From assembly GCF_046299575.1 (NCBI RefSeq), contig NZ_JBKBHX010000007.1, forward strand, positions 128,005 to 192,004: DNA of 64,000 bases. The letters run 5' to 3'. Under the pieces are notes generated by a model. It did not search any database. It was not told the DNA's origin and worked only from the letters and a program-made list of their open reading frames with translations. Shown one piece after another: positions 40,489-51,800 of this stretch. The position numbers and the translations under genes were made by a program. The number at the start of each line of letters is the position of its first letter. Within the stretch, counting starts at the first letter, position 1. The DNA is from Thermaurantimonas sp046299575 (GTDB lineage: Bacteria > Bacteroidota > Bacteroidia > Flavobacteriales > Schleiferiaceae).

Positions 40489-42912
40489 ATGAAAATTTCC
40501 TATAATTGGCTTAAAGAATACATTGATTTAAAAGGTTTAACTGTAAATGAAGTTGGTGAATTACTTACAGAAATAGGTTTAGAATGCGAGGCTGTGACTC
40601 CACTGGGAAGAGGACCGGAGATCGACGATAAGGTGGTAGTGGGATTTGTAGTTTCTGCACAAAAGCACCCTAATGCCGATAAACTAACTCTTTGTCAGGT
40701 AGATACTGGCGATGGACAATTGCTGCAGATCGTATGTGGAGCACCAAATGTGGCTGAAGGCCAGAAAATACCTGTAGCTCTTCATGGAGCTACCCTGCGA
40801 ACCTACGGTGGCGAGGTAATTAAAATTAAAAAAGGCAAAATACGCGGTGAAATCAGCGAGGGAATGATTTGCGCGGAGGATGAATTAGGCATCAGCGCTG
40901 ATCATTCAGGAATTATGGTTCTCGACGAATCATATGAGTTGGGAGCTCCACTGGCCAAGTATATCGCATCCGATGCTGATTACATTCTCGAAATTGGCCT
41001 TACTCCAAATCGAGCTGATGCGATGAGCCATTACGGAGTGGCGCGCGACTTGTTTGCAGCTCTTGCTCATCGAAAGAAAAAGGTTGAATTAAGTCTGCCC
41101 TCTGTTGCGGGCTTTAAAGTGAGCAATACACAGCTGACCATTGACATTGAAATCGCTGATCGTAGAGCATGTAAGCGCTATGCTGGTGTAAGTATCACGG
41201 GTGTTAAGGTTGGGCCGTCGCCCGAATGGCTTCAAAAAAGATTAAAATCTATAGGATTGAATCCGATAAACAACGTGGTGGATGTCACCAACTTTGTGTT
41301 ACACGAATGCGGGCATCCGCTACACGCCTTCGACGCCGACCGTATTGCCGGCAGAAAAATCGTCGTGCGAAAAGCTGAAGAAGGGGAAAAATTCATTACT
41401 CTCGACGGCGTAGAGAGAACGCTCTCAGCCGAAGACCTCATGATCTGCGATGCTGAAAAACCACTGGTTTTGGCGGGAATTTATGGCGGTTTGTATTCTG
41501 GTGTAAATGAGCAGACTACAAATGTGTTTTTGGAATCTGCGGTGTTTGACACAGTTCATATCCGCCGTTCAGCAAGAAGACATGGTTTGCAGACTGATGC
41601 CTCTTACCGCTATGAAAGAGGTGTGGATCCCGAAATGACCATTTATGCGCTGAAACGTGCAGCTAATCTCATTCGCGAAGTAGCCGGGGGAGAGATTTCT
41701 ATGAACATTCACGATGAATACCCAGCTCCAATTACCCCACACATGGTAGATGCCAACTTGCAGCGCATCCGGAGGTTCATTGGCAAGAAAGACATTACCA
41801 ACGGAGACATCAAATCTATCCTTGCTTCATTGGAAATCAAAATCTTAGCAGAAATTGAGGACACCCTACGACTTGAAGTACCTTCGTATCGGGTAGATGT
41901 ACAACGCGAAGCCGATGTAGTGGAAGAAATCCTGCGCATTTATGGACTTGATAACGTGGAGCCTCCGCGTAAAATCAAATTCGCATGGCATCAGCCTGGC
42001 CCTGACCACACCAAAGTTTCGAAAAAGGCAGATGTTTCGAAACTACTGGTCTCGAGAGGATATAGCGAAACGATGAACAACTCCCTGACCTCAGCTGAGC
42101 CTTACAACGAAGCAAATAAAGCACAGCTCATAGAGCTAATAAATCCGCTGAGCAATGAATTAGCTGTACTGCGCGGTACGATGCTGTTTGGATTGCTCGA
42201 AAACATTCGCTTTAATATTAATCGTCAAATACCCGATTTAAGGCTTTTTGAATTTGGCAAAACCTACAAAAAGTTGAACGATCGCTACGCAGAAGATGAG
42301 TTTTTAGCTTTGGTCCTTACAGGCTCATATTGGTCGGATACTTGGCTTGAAACTGAGAAAAAAGCCACTTTTTATCATTTACTCAACGACGTGGAGGCTA
42401 TTTTGCAGTACTTTAAACTTCATAAAGTAGATAAAAGACACTATCAATCCGATGAAGGTGAGGGTATCACAATAAAAAAAGACGGTAAACACATTCTCAT
42501 TCTATTAGCTGTTTCCGGCTCGATTTTGAAAAAATTTGACATCGAGCAACCTGTTTACTATTCGGAGATCAACTGGAATGCGCTGCTTAGTGCCGCTGGG
42601 CAAATAAAAACAACCTTCACACCATTGCCCAAATTCCCTGAAGTTGTTCGGGATTTGGCTCTTGTAATCGATCGGACAACTACCTATCAAGCATTGGAAC
42701 AGGCTGTATTAAAACTTAACATAAAAGAATTGCGCGACATTACCCTTTTCGATGTGTACGAGGGTAAAAATTTACCCGAAGGCAAGAAGTCATATGCCAT
42801 GCGTTTTACACTGCGCCACGACGAGAAGACACTTAACGACCCGGAAATAGAGCAAATCATGCAGCGCATCCTGGGGGTGCTACAAGCAGAGTGTGGAGCA
42901 ATGTTGAGATAA
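40489..42912 (+). CDS. pheT: Phenylalanine--tRNA ligase beta subunit
   Basis: The 807-aa subunit shows all PheT modules: an N-terminal tRNA-binding OB domain (about 40-150, VVGFVVSAQKHPNADKL and ICAEDELGIS), the B3/B4 editing domain (LNPINNVVDVTNFVLHECGHP), the B5 domain (about 415-485), the inactive synthetase-like core (MNNSLTSAEPYNEANKAQLIELIN-type region) and the C-terminal anticodon-binding FDX-ACB domain (about 713-806, FPEVVRDLALVIDRTTTYQ). PheS, the catalytic partner, is not adjacent. It is read from its own promoter. Confidence 0.97.
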   Translation: MKISYNWLKEYIDLKGLTVNEVGELLTEIGLECEAVTPLGRGPEIDDKVVVGFVVSAQKHPNADKLTLCQVDTGDGQLLQIVCGAPNVAEGQKIPVALHGATLRTYGGEVIKIKKGKIRGEISEGMICAEDELGISADHSGIMVLDESYELGAPLAKYIASDADYILEIGLTPNRADAMSHYGVARDLFAALAHRKKKVELSLPSVAGFKVSNTQLTIDIEIADRRACKRYAGVSITGVKVGPSPEWLQKRLKSIGLNPINNVVDVTNFVLHECGHPLHAFDADRIAGRKIVVRKAEEGEKFITLDGVERTLSAEDLMICDAEKPLVLAGIYGGLYSGVNEQTTNVFLESAVFDTVHIRRSARRHGLQTDASYRYERGVDPEMTIYALKRAANLIREVAGGEISMNIHDEYPAPITPHMVDANLQRIRRFIGKKDITNGDIKSILASLEIKILAEIEDTLRLEVPSYRVDVQREADVVEEILRIYGLDNVEPPRKIKFAWHQPGPDHTKVSKKADVSKLLVSRGYSETMNNSLTSAEPYNEANKAQLIELINPLSNELAVLRGTMLFGLLENIRFNINRQIPDLRLFEFGKTYKKLNDRYAEDEFLALVLTGSYWSDTWLETEKKATFYHLLNDVEAILQYFKLHKVDKRHYQSDEGEGITIKKDGKHILILLAVSGSILKKFDIEQPVYYSEINWNALLSAAGQIKTTFTPLPKFPEVVRDLALVIDRTTTYQALEQAVLKLNIKELRDITLFDVYEGKNLPEGKKSYAMRFTLRHDEKTLNDPEIEQIMQRILGVLQAECGAMLR

Positions 42913-42954
42913 GCAAGAGAAAAAGGGGGTTTTTGAATAAAATTCGAAATACAT

Positions 42955-42981
42955 AAGGATTATGCACTTTGCATAACCCTT
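42955..42981. terminator. Hairpin at the convergent pheT/ftcD ends (possible terminator)
   Basis: The arms 42955-42966 and 42970-42981 (core TTATGCA/TGCATAA, extended by AAGG/CCTT with one mismatch) enclose a 3-base loop. It is followed on the plus strand by TTTCATTTTA. It includes the last codons of ftcD. The T-tract is imperfect, so termination of pheT is only probable. Confidence 0.5.
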
Positions 42982-44006
42982 TTCATTTTATACTCAATAA
43001 TGTGTTCATCGGGGATAAAGGGTTTTACTTTATCTAAACCCATGAGCTCAATGGCTTTTTGCACGAGCATCTCTTCGGTGTATTCATTGATGTTTCGAAC
43101 AAATTTTCTCTCGAGCATGTAACGGGCACTACGCAGGATTTCTGCCAATGGAACCATGCCAACGAGTTCCGATCCTTTTAATTCTATGCCGTGACGGCGA
43201 GCTAAAGTTTCGGTGAGCATATATACCTCACCCATTCCATTTACTTTGATATCTACCAGGTTAAAGGATACTTGGGATAGATTGAACTCTGGTATGTACC
43301 AACCGATGGCTTTTACGCTTTTCAGCAGGCCGGGCACTCTTACATAACCTCCACCCGGGGCAGGGACGATTTTGCCAAGTTCGCGTATTTCATAAGCGAT
43401 TTCGTTGGCTATTTTATCGTCCTTGTCAAGCAGGTTTACATTGAATGCTACCAAAATGCCTCGCGTACCTATTACCGTGACGCCAAATTTTGATATATTC
43501 TCCGGACTTACACTACCGAAGTCGGGTCTCCAGTCGCGTTGTTTAAGTTTTTCTTTCAGGCCTTCGTATTCACCTTTGCGAATGTTAGCAAGGTTAGAGC
43601 GCATGTTGTTGCGAGCGTTTTTTTCATAAAAATAGCCCGCAATACCCAAGTCATTTCCCACTTTATGAGCAAATTCGGCCACACGTGGAATTAGTTCTGC
43701 ATCAGTAATTCCCTGCCAAGCCACAAAGGGACACACATCTACAGCACCAATACGCGGATGAGAACCCTTGTGTTTTGACATATCGATCAACTCGAAGGCT
43801 TTTACATACATGCGATAGGCAGCTTCAAAAACAGCATCAAGCGGAGCCATAAAGGTGTAAACAGTTCGATTGGCCGATATGCCGCTGTCGATATTTAGCA
43901 ACATGACGCCTGGTACTGATGTAATAGCATCAGCTATTGCCTGAATGATTTCGTGGTTGCGGCCTTCACTTACATTGGGTACGCATTCTACAAGGGGTGT
44001 GGTCAT
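42960..44006 (-). CDS. ftcD: Glutamate formimidoyltransferase
   Basis: The 348-aa enzyme transfers the formimino group of N-formimidoyl-L-glutamate to tetrahydrofolate in histidine catabolism. ECVPNVSEGRN at the N-terminus, DSGISANRTVYTF, KGSHPRIGAVDVCPFV and APGGGYVRVPGLL are typical of the formiminotransferase N and C subdomains. The cyclodeaminase domain of the mammalian bifunctional enzyme is absent, apart from a short C-terminal helix region. Last gene of hutI-hutG-ftcD, six bases after hutG. If the neighbour HutG is a hydrolase, the two represent alternative fates of the same intermediate. Confidence 0.92.
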   Translation of the reverse strand: MTTPLVECVPNVSEGRNHEIIQAIADAITSVPGVMLLNIDSGISANRTVYTFMAPLDAVFEAAYRMYVKAFELIDMSKHKGSHPRIGAVDVCPFVAWQGITDAELIPRVAEFAHKVGNDLGIAGYFYEKNARNNMRSNLANIRKGEYEGLKEKLKQRDWRPDFGSVSPENISKFGVTVIGTRGILVAFNVNLLDKDDKIANEIAYEIRELGKIVPAPGGGYVRVPGLLKSVKAIGWYIPEFNLSQVSFNLVDIKVNGMGEVYMLTETLARRHGIELKGSELVGMVPLAEILRSARYMLERKFVRNINEYTEEMLVQKAIELMGLDKVKPFIPDEHIIEYKMKRVMQSA

Positions 44007-44012
44007 CCAAAT

Positions 44013-45080
44013 TCAGCTTTGTTTTATTTCAATGCTTTTAATCACGTCGAGAACAATTTGCGCCAGAAATTTTCCTGCAGCCATTTTTTCGATGGGCGTT
44101 GCAGCGAGTTCAGGGGCAGCTTCAGATAAATGCAAGTATTTGATTTGCAAGAGCGAAGCAGCTTTTTTGATCAGGGAGCGCATCATTTCGGGGGAAAATC
44201 CACAGGGATTGTAAGCGCTGGTAGGGTAGCCGGTTACTGCATCGAGATCCACTTCTAAGCCACAAGGCTCTATACTAAAATTTTCTAAGGCTCGATCCAT
44301 CATGTTTAGCCATTCACTGCGCTTCACTGAGAGTAAATCGTCGTATGAGGTATAGGTAATGGCTTCGTTAGACAAAATTGTTTGAAAGATGTGGTCGTTG
44401 TTAAACTCCGTTTGGAGACCAAAAATGTGGTAGTACTTGATCAATCGTTCTTCTACAGCGTAGCTGAAACCGTTGCCTGAATGTCGTCCTTCCATAGCTC
44501 TGAGATCAGCGTGCATATCAAAATTCATAACGGCAATAGGTTTTGAAATAGCATTTGAAAAACCTTTAATAATCGGATAAGCATTGTTGTGACCACCACC
44601 TATGGCAATGAGGATTTTTCCATGCGAAGCGATTAGTTCTACAAGCTCTGCTACAATAGGGTCAATTTCTGCTGTAAGCTCTCGCAATTTTTGAAGATCT
44701 GCTTCCGAATGAGGTGAAAGTGCTGAAGCTGCTGACATCAGGTCATTCAGATTCAGTGCTCCGGCTATAGCAATATTTCGGCCGTTGAAGAGTTGATTGC
44801 TCTGCATGTTTAATAATGCAGGTAAGAAATATCTCCATGCACTTTCGGCTCCCGGACGACCGAAATTTGCTCGAATGCCAATGTCTTCGGGTATTCCGAG
44901 TACGATGTACTTTATTTGCTCGTTTTGTAAAATTTCATAAAAATCATTTTCGTTTTGAGGTACTAAGCATACTTGACCAATACGCGTTTCACCGGCCCTT
45001 CGGATGAGTTGTGCCGAGATGACCTCATCGCTCACATAGGTGAGGCGTTCCATTACAGCTGCATCAGTCCACTTTTCCAT
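44013..45080 (-). CDS. hutG: Arginase-family formimidoylglutamase
   Basis: The 355-aa ureohydrolase-fold protein should hydrolyse N-formimidoylglutamate. Binuclear metal ligands are visible in AIGGGHNNAYP, NFDMHADLRAMEG (the DxHxD box) and CGLEVDLDAV (the DxD box). Agmatinase and arginase share this site, so the substrate is assigned mainly from context between imidazolonepropionase (17-base overlap) and formimidoyltransferase. The N-terminal 60 residues are longer than in small arginases. Confidence 0.82.
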   Translation of the reverse strand: MEKWTDAAVMERLTYVSDEVISAQLIRRAGETRIGQVCLVPQNENDFYEILQNEQIKYIVLGIPEDIGIRANFGRPGAESAWRYFLPALLNMQSNQLFNGRNIAIAGALNLNDLMSAASALSPHSEADLQKLRELTAEIDPIVAELVELIASHGKILIAIGGGHNNAYPIIKGFSNAISKPIAVMNFDMHADLRAMEGRHSGNGFSYAVEERLIKYYHIFGLQTEFNNDHIFQTILSNEAITYTSYDDLLSVKRSEWLNMMDRALENFSIEPCGLEVDLDAVTGYPTSAYNPCGFSPEMMRSLIKKAASLLQIKYLHLSEAAPELAATPIEKMAAGKFLAQIVLDVIKSIEIKQS

Positions 45081-46305
45081 TGAGTATGGTTTTATAAATG
45101 AGATTGCTTGAAAAATAATAAGGTATTTGACTTAGGTCGTCAATGAATCCGGTGATTAAAAAAGAAGCTGTTTTGCCGCGTTCTATGCTGCCATGGGTAT
45201 TACCTATTTCCATAGCATAAGCGCCATTCAGCGTGGCAGCAGCAAGCGCTTCTTCTGGCAGCATTTTCATTTTTATACAAGCCAAGGCTATAACGAAATT
45301 CATGTTGCCCGAAGGACAACTACCTGGATTGAAATCAGAGGCAAGTGCTACGGCCACGTTTTTCTCAATCATACCCTTTGCATCAGGGTAGGGGAGTCCT
45401 AAAAAGAATGCTGTGCCCGGCAATAAAGTGGCGATGGTGTTGCTCTTGGAGAGAAGATCAAATTCTTCACTTCCAGCGCGCTCTAAATGATCTACACTTA
45501 CTGCCTGGTGGGCTACCCCTACCTGCACACCTCCAGAGAAGTCGAGCTCATTGGCGTGAATTTTTGCTTTTAAGCCGAATTTGTCAGCTGCTTCAAGGAT
45601 TCTTGCAGTTTCATCTACAGTGAAAAATCCTTTATCGCAAAATACATCCACATAATCTGCAAGGCCGCTGTCAGCAATTACGGGGAGCATTTCTTCAATG
45701 ATATAATTTACATAACCCGGTTGATTGCCTTTAAATTCGGGCGGTACTGCATGTGCACCAAGAAATGTGGATTTGATCGTAACGTCCGATAGCTCTCTCA
45801 GTCGTCTTATAACGGTTAGCATTTTGAGCTCTGAGGCCAGATCGAGTCCGTAGCCACTTTTAATCTCAACGGCCACAGTACCTGTTTTTACCATCGATTC
45901 GAGCCGCATCAGAGCTCCATCGAGCAGTTCAGATTCGTCCATTTCGCGCAGGGCCAGGGCAGAATTGATAATTCCTCCGCCTTTGGCAGCAATTTGTTCG
46001 TAGGTAAGCCCCTTTATTTTATCGACAAACTCTTCGTGACGTGACTTAGCGAAAACGATGTGGGTATGACTATCGCAATACCCCGGCATTATACTTCTGC
46101 CTTGACAATCGACCACACGAGCTCCCGGCTCCATGGATGGCAATTTTTCCATTGACCCAAAATCAGCAATAATGTCGTCTTCTATTTTCAAGTATGCGTT
46201 TTCAAGAGATGCGAGAGTATTTAATTCCTTGCCCTTCAGTGGGCTATTGATGCCATCTGATATTCCGTAAATTTTTCGAACGTTTGTCAAATAATAGATG
46301 GCCAT
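45064..46305 (-). CDS. hutI: Imidazolonepropionase
   Basis: HutI opens the imidazolone ring to give N-formimidoyl-L-glutamate, the third step of histidine degradation. The 413-aa amidohydrolase has metal ligands in MPGYCDSHTHIVFAKSRHEEF, a further His in FLGAHAVPPEFKG, then AKIHANELDFSGG and ALASDFNPGSCPSGNMNF. Length is standard. It is the first gene of hutI-hutG-ftcD. HutH and HutU, the first two steps, are not in the window. Confidence 0.96.
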   Translation of the reverse strand: MAIYYLTNVRKIYGISDGINSPLKGKELNTLASLENAYLKIEDDIIADFGSMEKLPSMEPGARVVDCQGRSIMPGYCDSHTHIVFAKSRHEEFVDKIKGLTYEQIAAKGGGIINSALALREMDESELLDGALMRLESMVKTGTVAVEIKSGYGLDLASELKMLTVIRRLRELSDVTIKSTFLGAHAVPPEFKGNQPGYVNYIIEEMLPVIADSGLADYVDVFCDKGFFTVDETARILEAADKFGLKAKIHANELDFSGGVQVGVAHQAVSVDHLERAGSEEFDLLSKSNTIATLLPGTAFFLGLPYPDAKGMIEKNVAVALASDFNPGSCPSGNMNFVIALACIKMKMLPEEALAAATLNGAYAMEIGNTHGSIERGKTASFLITGFIDDLSQIPYYFSSNLIYKTILNGKVD

Positions 46306-46418
46306 CGTATCTGAATTTACAGGCGAAATTATCCACGATTTTCAATTGGCATATCAAGCATTTACTAATTCTCTTTTAAAGGCATTTAGAAAGGGAATTT
46401 TGCCTTGAAAGCCCATCT

Positions 46419-47519
46419 TTAGCGCTGAAGTAGAGATGAATAGAGAGACCGCCAGATTTCTTTGATATTTTCTAGGCGAAGATTATCAGCGTGTTTTCTG
46501 GCTTTTTGCGAAAGTTGGTCGATTTGCTGGGGGTCATTCCAAAGCGCCTGGATCATGTTGGCTAAATCCACCCAATTGCCCGTTGTTTGGAGCTCAGGTA
46601 ATCCCGAGGCTTCGATTAAACATGGCGAATGACCTGTAATGCAGACTCTACCGGCAGCTGCTGCCTCAAGGGGCGGCAATCCGAAACCCTCTGCGACAGA
46701 TGGATATACAACAACAAACGCATGATGATACCACGCAGCCAGTTCCTTTGAATCTTTTGGCGAAGCTCTGTATAGAAGTTGTTTTTTAATTAGCCTTTCA
46801 ATAATGGGGAATACGCTGTTGCTATATGATTTTTTTACACGTCCAATTAAAACTAAAGGAAGATTTAAGTGTTCAACGGCTTTGAGCAGGGCAAGGGTAT
46901 TTTTACGCGGCTCTATTGTGCCAACTGACAGAATAAACTTTTTAAAAGGCGGATTAATGAGCTCTTTATAGGTTTCTGCATTATAAAAATCCGGGTGAAC
47001 GGGTTGATAGATTACTCCACACCTGGCTAAATCAACTTGGTAATAAATCGAAAGTTCGTTTAAAGTTTGATGACTGATGCACACTATTTTATCGGCAATC
47101 TCGATGGCTTTTTGCAATTTATAGTCATGCATTTTTCGGTCGAATGCTGAGTATTCCCAGGGCCGCGTTTTAAACAGCACATCGTGTACAGTCACAACCT
47201 TTTTACCTGAAAAAAGTCCAATATCATTCGGCAATTCAGCCGACAGACCGTGAAAAATCTGGGCTTTGTGTTGTTCAGCTATTCGTCCCAAACGAGTGCG
47301 CCTCCACAATGAGGGCATTAACTGCCAAAAATGCTTTGGTTTTAGTATTTGAATTTTCGGATTATGTAACCGGTGGTCTTGGATGTTTACTTTAGGAGTA
47401 AGGGCAATGATTTTTCTAACATCCTCAATAGCTGCAACCATTGCGAGGTGATTGCGCGCATATGATCCCAGCCCTGTGGTGTTTTGAAAGGCGCGCTTGG
47501 CATCGAAGGCAAGTATCAT
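46419..47519 (-). CDS. Glycosyltransferase family 4 (GT-B fold)
   Basis: The 366-aa enzyme has the GT-B N-domain (FDAKRAFQNTTGLGSYARN, FHGLSAELP) and C-domain (FILSVGTIEPRKNTLALLKA at about 190, then VVYPSVAEGFGLPPLEAAAAG with the donor-binding E-x7-E). The G-x-G-SYARN opening resembles mannosyltransferases acting on polysaccharides. It lies 28 bases downstream of the tolC-like gene on the same strand, so it may be read with the efflux operon, though the functions do not obviously match. Confidence 0.9.
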   Translation of the reverse strand: MILAFDAKRAFQNTTGLGSYARNHLAMVAAIEDVRKIIALTPKVNIQDHRLHNPKIQILKPKHFWQLMPSLWRRTRLGRIAEQHKAQIFHGLSAELPNDIGLFSGKKVVTVHDVLFKTRPWEYSAFDRKMHDYKLQKAIEIADKIVCISHQTLNELSIYYQVDLARCGVIYQPVHPDFYNAETYKELINPPFKKFILSVGTIEPRKNTLALLKAVEHLNLPLVLIGRVKKSYSNSVFPIIERLIKKQLLYRASPKDSKELAAWYHHAFVVVYPSVAEGFGLPPLEAAAAGRVCITGHSPCLIEASGLPELQTTGNWVDLANMIQALWNDPQQIDQLSQKARKHADNLRLENIKEIWRSLYSSLLQR

Positions 47520-47547
47520 GTTGCAATGATACGACTGCTTTCAGCCA

Positions 47548-48867
47548 TTAATTTAAGGTGTTGTAGGCTGATAATTGCCCCGTAATCAACATCATGTGCA
47601 GGTACGAAAGCAAGCTGCTCAGATATGCTTCTTCTTTTCGAACTCTAGCGCTGAGCAGCGATGTTTGGGCATTGCGAAATTCAAGGTCACTGATTTTACC
47701 AGAGCGGTATTGTGTTTCGGCTATAGAAGTTTGATCCTCGACTGTTTGCTGATTTTTAAGCTCAAGTTGGTAAATAGTATAATTCGCTGTAAGCTGATGA
47801 TAGGTGTTTTCAAAGAGTTCAATAAGTTCAAGTTCAAAGTTTTTCGCTTGTAATTCGGCATTTTCACTTTCTAAGATAGCCATATTGCGTCGATTGCGAT
47901 CTACCATGCCATTAAACAAATTCCATCGAAGCATCAATCCTGCGTTCGTGCCATTAGAGGCCAACGACTTTAATACGCCTATTTCGTTTTGCTGTCTATT
48001 TAAGTTGTACTCGCCAAAAATGCCTAAATGTGGTAAAAAATCAGCTAACTGTTCTTTCTGCCTCGATTCAGATATGAGTTTTCTCAGACGCATGCTCTGC
48101 AAGGCTGTGTTTTGAGTTTTGAGTTTAGTGATCCAATCTTCTTTAGAAGGAATTTCGATTTCGGGCAAAGGAATGTTTACAAAGCTTTCTGAGGTAATTT
48201 TATCACCTGTCAAGCGTTCTAATCTGGCTTTTAAGCGATTTAAGACAAGTATTTCATTTAAAAAAACCGAGCTATCCTGATTAAAATCTCGCAGCGCTTG
48301 CAGGTATTCGAAAGAAGATATTTTTCCGGAAGTGTATTTGGCTAATGCTAAATCCCGTCGGTTTTGACTGATTTTCAGGTTATTTTCGGTATGGTTTAAA
48401 ATGCTTTGCTGTACAGCAATAGAATAATAGGTGGTAATCAGATCAAAAAGTACAGATTCAACCGCTTCTTTTACATCGTTTTGGGCAATTAATTCCTGCA
48501 GTTTCAATTCATTCTTAAGGGCAAACATTCTCAATCCGTCGAAAATCATCCACTCTAAACGTACATTGGCTGAAAATCCTAGACTTCTCGCATTATTGGC
48601 TGAATTTTTTTGGCCAGAAAAGAATTCTAATTCCGTATTTTGAATACTTTGATTAGCACCCGAACTGACATCAAGTCTTGGCAGCATGCCCGACTGACCT
48701 ATTGAGTTCTGTAAATCAGCAATTTTTAAGGAGTTACGAGCAATCTGAATGGTTGGATGGTGCGAAAGTGCCTTGTTAATCAAGGAATTAAGTAAACTGT
48801 CTTGTCCTGAAGCGCTTTTAAAAAGCAAGAAAAAAACTAAAAGCGAATGGTATCTAAGCAGTTTCAT
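47548..48867 (-). CDS. TolC family outer membrane efflux protein
   Basis: The 439 aa have a signal peptide and two tandem helical-barrel repeats (about 30-230 and 235-430) typical of TolC channels. Each is rich in Gln/Asn/Leu heptads such as LNSLINKALSHHPTIQIARNS and IAETQYRSGKISDLEFRNAQ, with barrel strands like GLMLRWNLFNG between. It overlaps the RND pump gene by 14 bases and completes a tripartite exporter with the pump and adaptor. Confidence 0.94.
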   Translation of the reverse strand: MKLLRYHSLLVFFLLFKSASGQDSLLNSLINKALSHHPTIQIARNSLKIADLQNSIGQSGMLPRLDVSSGANQSIQNTELEFFSGQKNSANNARSLGFSANVRLEWMIFDGLRMFALKNELKLQELIAQNDVKEAVESVLFDLITTYYSIAVQQSILNHTENNLKISQNRRDLALAKYTSGKISSFEYLQALRDFNQDSSVFLNEILVLNRLKARLERLTGDKITSESFVNIPLPEIEIPSKEDWITKLKTQNTALQSMRLRKLISESRQKEQLADFLPHLGIFGEYNLNRQQNEIGVLKSLASNGTNAGLMLRWNLFNGMVDRNRRNMAILESENAELQAKNFELELIELFENTYHQLTANYTIYQLELKNQQTVEDQTSIAETQYRSGKISDLEFRNAQTSLLSARVRKEEAYLSSLLSYLHMMLITGQLSAYNTLN

Positions 48868-51800
48868 GTTTATTGCGTCGGGTGAGAATGAGGTAGAGAG
48901 AAGGGATGATGAACAAGGTAAGTAAGAGAGAGAAAAATAAGCCTCCGATCACAACAATGCCCATGGGCACACGCGATGTAGCCCCTCCACCAAGGGCAAA
49001 GGCAATTGGCACAGCACCTAAAATGGTAGCAAGCGAAGTCATTAAGATCGGGCGCATACGCTGAACAGAGGCCTCGAGCACAGCGCGCTTCAGCGGTACA
49101 CCTTCTTCGCGCTTCTGATTGGCAAACTCCACGATCAGAATACCGTTTTTTGTTACGATACCTATCAATACGATGATGCCAATTTGGCTGAAAATGTTCA
49201 AGGTATGACCTGTAAGATACAGTGACAGCACTGCTCCGGCGAGCGCCAGGGGTACAGTGAGCATAATAATCAGCGGATCTCTAAAACTTTCAAACTGAGC
49301 AGCCAAAACCAGATAAACGAGCAGTAGGGCAAAAATGAAGGCAAAATTTAAACTGCCGCTGGAGTCTTCGAATTCTTTTGAAGGCCCTGCAAGTGAATAT
49401 GAAAACGTTTCGTCGAGCACTTCGCGGCTAATGCGTTTCATCTCATCTATGCCCTGGCCGAGTGATATACCTTTGGCTGGGTTGGCTGATACTGTGGCTG
49501 AGACATATCGATTGTATCTGTATAAAATAGGTGGAGCTGCATTTTCGCGGTATTCGATCACATTTGAAAGAGGTATTAATTCACCCTTTTTATTTCTCAC
49601 AAAAACTTTTTCAAAATCCGATGGTTCGTCGCGGTAGAGTCTATCTGCCTGACCTATAACTTGGTATTGTTTGTTGTTCATTAAAAAATAACCAAAACGC
49701 TGCCCGGTGAACATAAGTTGAAGGCTCTGTGCCACATCGGCTACTGAGATGCCGAGGGTAGCTGCCCGCTCTCGATTGATGGTAATGTTCATCTCGGGCT
49801 TGTTGAACTTCAGATTGACATCTACAAACTGAAACTTGCCTGAAGCATTGGCCCTTTCCAGGAATATTGGCAACGCCTCCTTAAGCTTTTCAAAATTTGG
49901 GGCTTGTATAACAAACTGTACGGGAAGGTTGGTAAATCTGTTGCCTCCAATGGTTTGGTCTTGTGCCACAAAAGCACGAGAAAAGTTGTACTTCTGCAAC
50001 ATGGCACTTATTTCATCTGCCAGCTGTTGCTGGCTTTTTTTACGCTCTTTGGGGTCCTTGAGCATTAAGCGTACAAAACCAGTATTTACTGAAACGGAGG
50101 CTCCGAATCCCGGGGAAGTCACACAGAGTAAATGTTCCTTTTCGGGCAAAGTATCAGTCAGCTCAATTAATTCCGTCATGTAGTCAAACATAGCTTCGTA
50201 CGAAGTGCCCTCCGGTGCAGTAGCTACTATGCGCAGTCGGCTTTTGTCTTCGAGCGGAGCGAGTTCAGTTGGCACTTTTCGGCCAGCCAAAATGGTGATG
50301 ACTACCGTGGCCGCCACAGCTGAAATTGAAATGGCCGGTTTATCGAGAAATTTCGAAAGCAAATACTGATACCGTCGATTGAGCATTAAGAAAAAAGCCT
50401 CAGACTTTTTGAAAAAGGCGGTCTCATTTTGCCGCTTTTTCAGCAGTCGAGCGCTTAGCATAGGGGTAAGGGTAAGCGATACAAAGGTGGAAATAATTAC
50501 AGCTCCTGATACAACGATGGCAAATTCTCGAAACAGTTTACCGGTTAAGCCTTGAAGAAAAACTATAGGCATAAATACAGCTACCAGTGTAACGGTAGTA
50601 GATAAAATGGCAAAGAAAATTTCTGCAGCTCCTTTGTGGGCTGCTTTGAGAGGTTTAACTCCTTTTTCGATTTTTGAATAGATGTTTTCCATCATTACAA
50701 TGGCGTCGTCCACCACCAGACCGGTAGCGAGTACGATACCCAAAAGCGTGAGGATATTAATTGTGTAATCGAAAATGTAAATGACGAAAAATGTACCCAC
50801 AAGGGAAATGGGAATTGCAATAATGGGAATCAGGGTAGTGCGCCAGTTGCGCAAAAAGAGATAAATGATTAAAACCACCAACAGAAAGGCGATGATGATA
50901 GTGTTTTGCACCTCTTCTATGGCTTTTCGCACCGGCACTGTACTGTCGAGTGCAATACCAAGGACGAGGTCGTGAGGTAGCTCTTTCTTAATTTTTTCTA
51001 CTTTTTCATAAACCCTGTCAGCCAGCTCTATCACGTTTACACCGGGTTGAGGAGTGATGGCCACTCCAATCATGGGCTGACCTCCGTTGCCGCGCAAGAG
51101 CGAGCGCTCGTTTTCAGGTCGGAGCTCTGCCACCCCGATATCGCTGAGACGTATGATGCGACTGTTTCTTTCAGCAATTATAAGATTATTGAAATCTTCA
51201 ACCGAAGACAGGCGGCCAAGAGTTTTTACTGACAATTCAGTGCGAAATCCTTCGACTCGTCCAGCCGGTATCTCCACATTTTCGCGGTTTAATGCCTGCT
51301 GAATGTCCTGAGGCGTAAGGTTGTAATAGGCCATTTTGAGCGGATCGAGTATCAACTTCATCGAGTAGCGCTTCTCGCCCCAAATGTTGATCTCACTAAC
51401 TCCTGGAATGTTCTGAAGGCGCTCCTTGAAGATATTGATCCCTATATCTGTGAGCTCCAGTAAGTTACGCTGATCGCTTTGAACAGTTATTGATATCACC
51501 GGATCGGCGTTCGCATCTGATTTTACCACTACTGGAGGATCGCAGTCGGCTGGCAAACGCCGTATGGCGCGCGAAACACGGTCGCGCACATCATTTGCCG
51601 CATCCTCCAGCGACACATCTAGGTCAAACTCTACACTTATAGTACTGCGTCCGTCGCTACTGGTCGATGTGATGGACTTGATGCCAGAAATTCCGTTGAT
51701 GGATTCTTCGAGCGGGTCAGTAATTTGAGATTCTATAACCTCGGCATTGGCACCGGGATAATTTGTAGTAACAGTTACAACTGGCGGATCTACCGAGGGC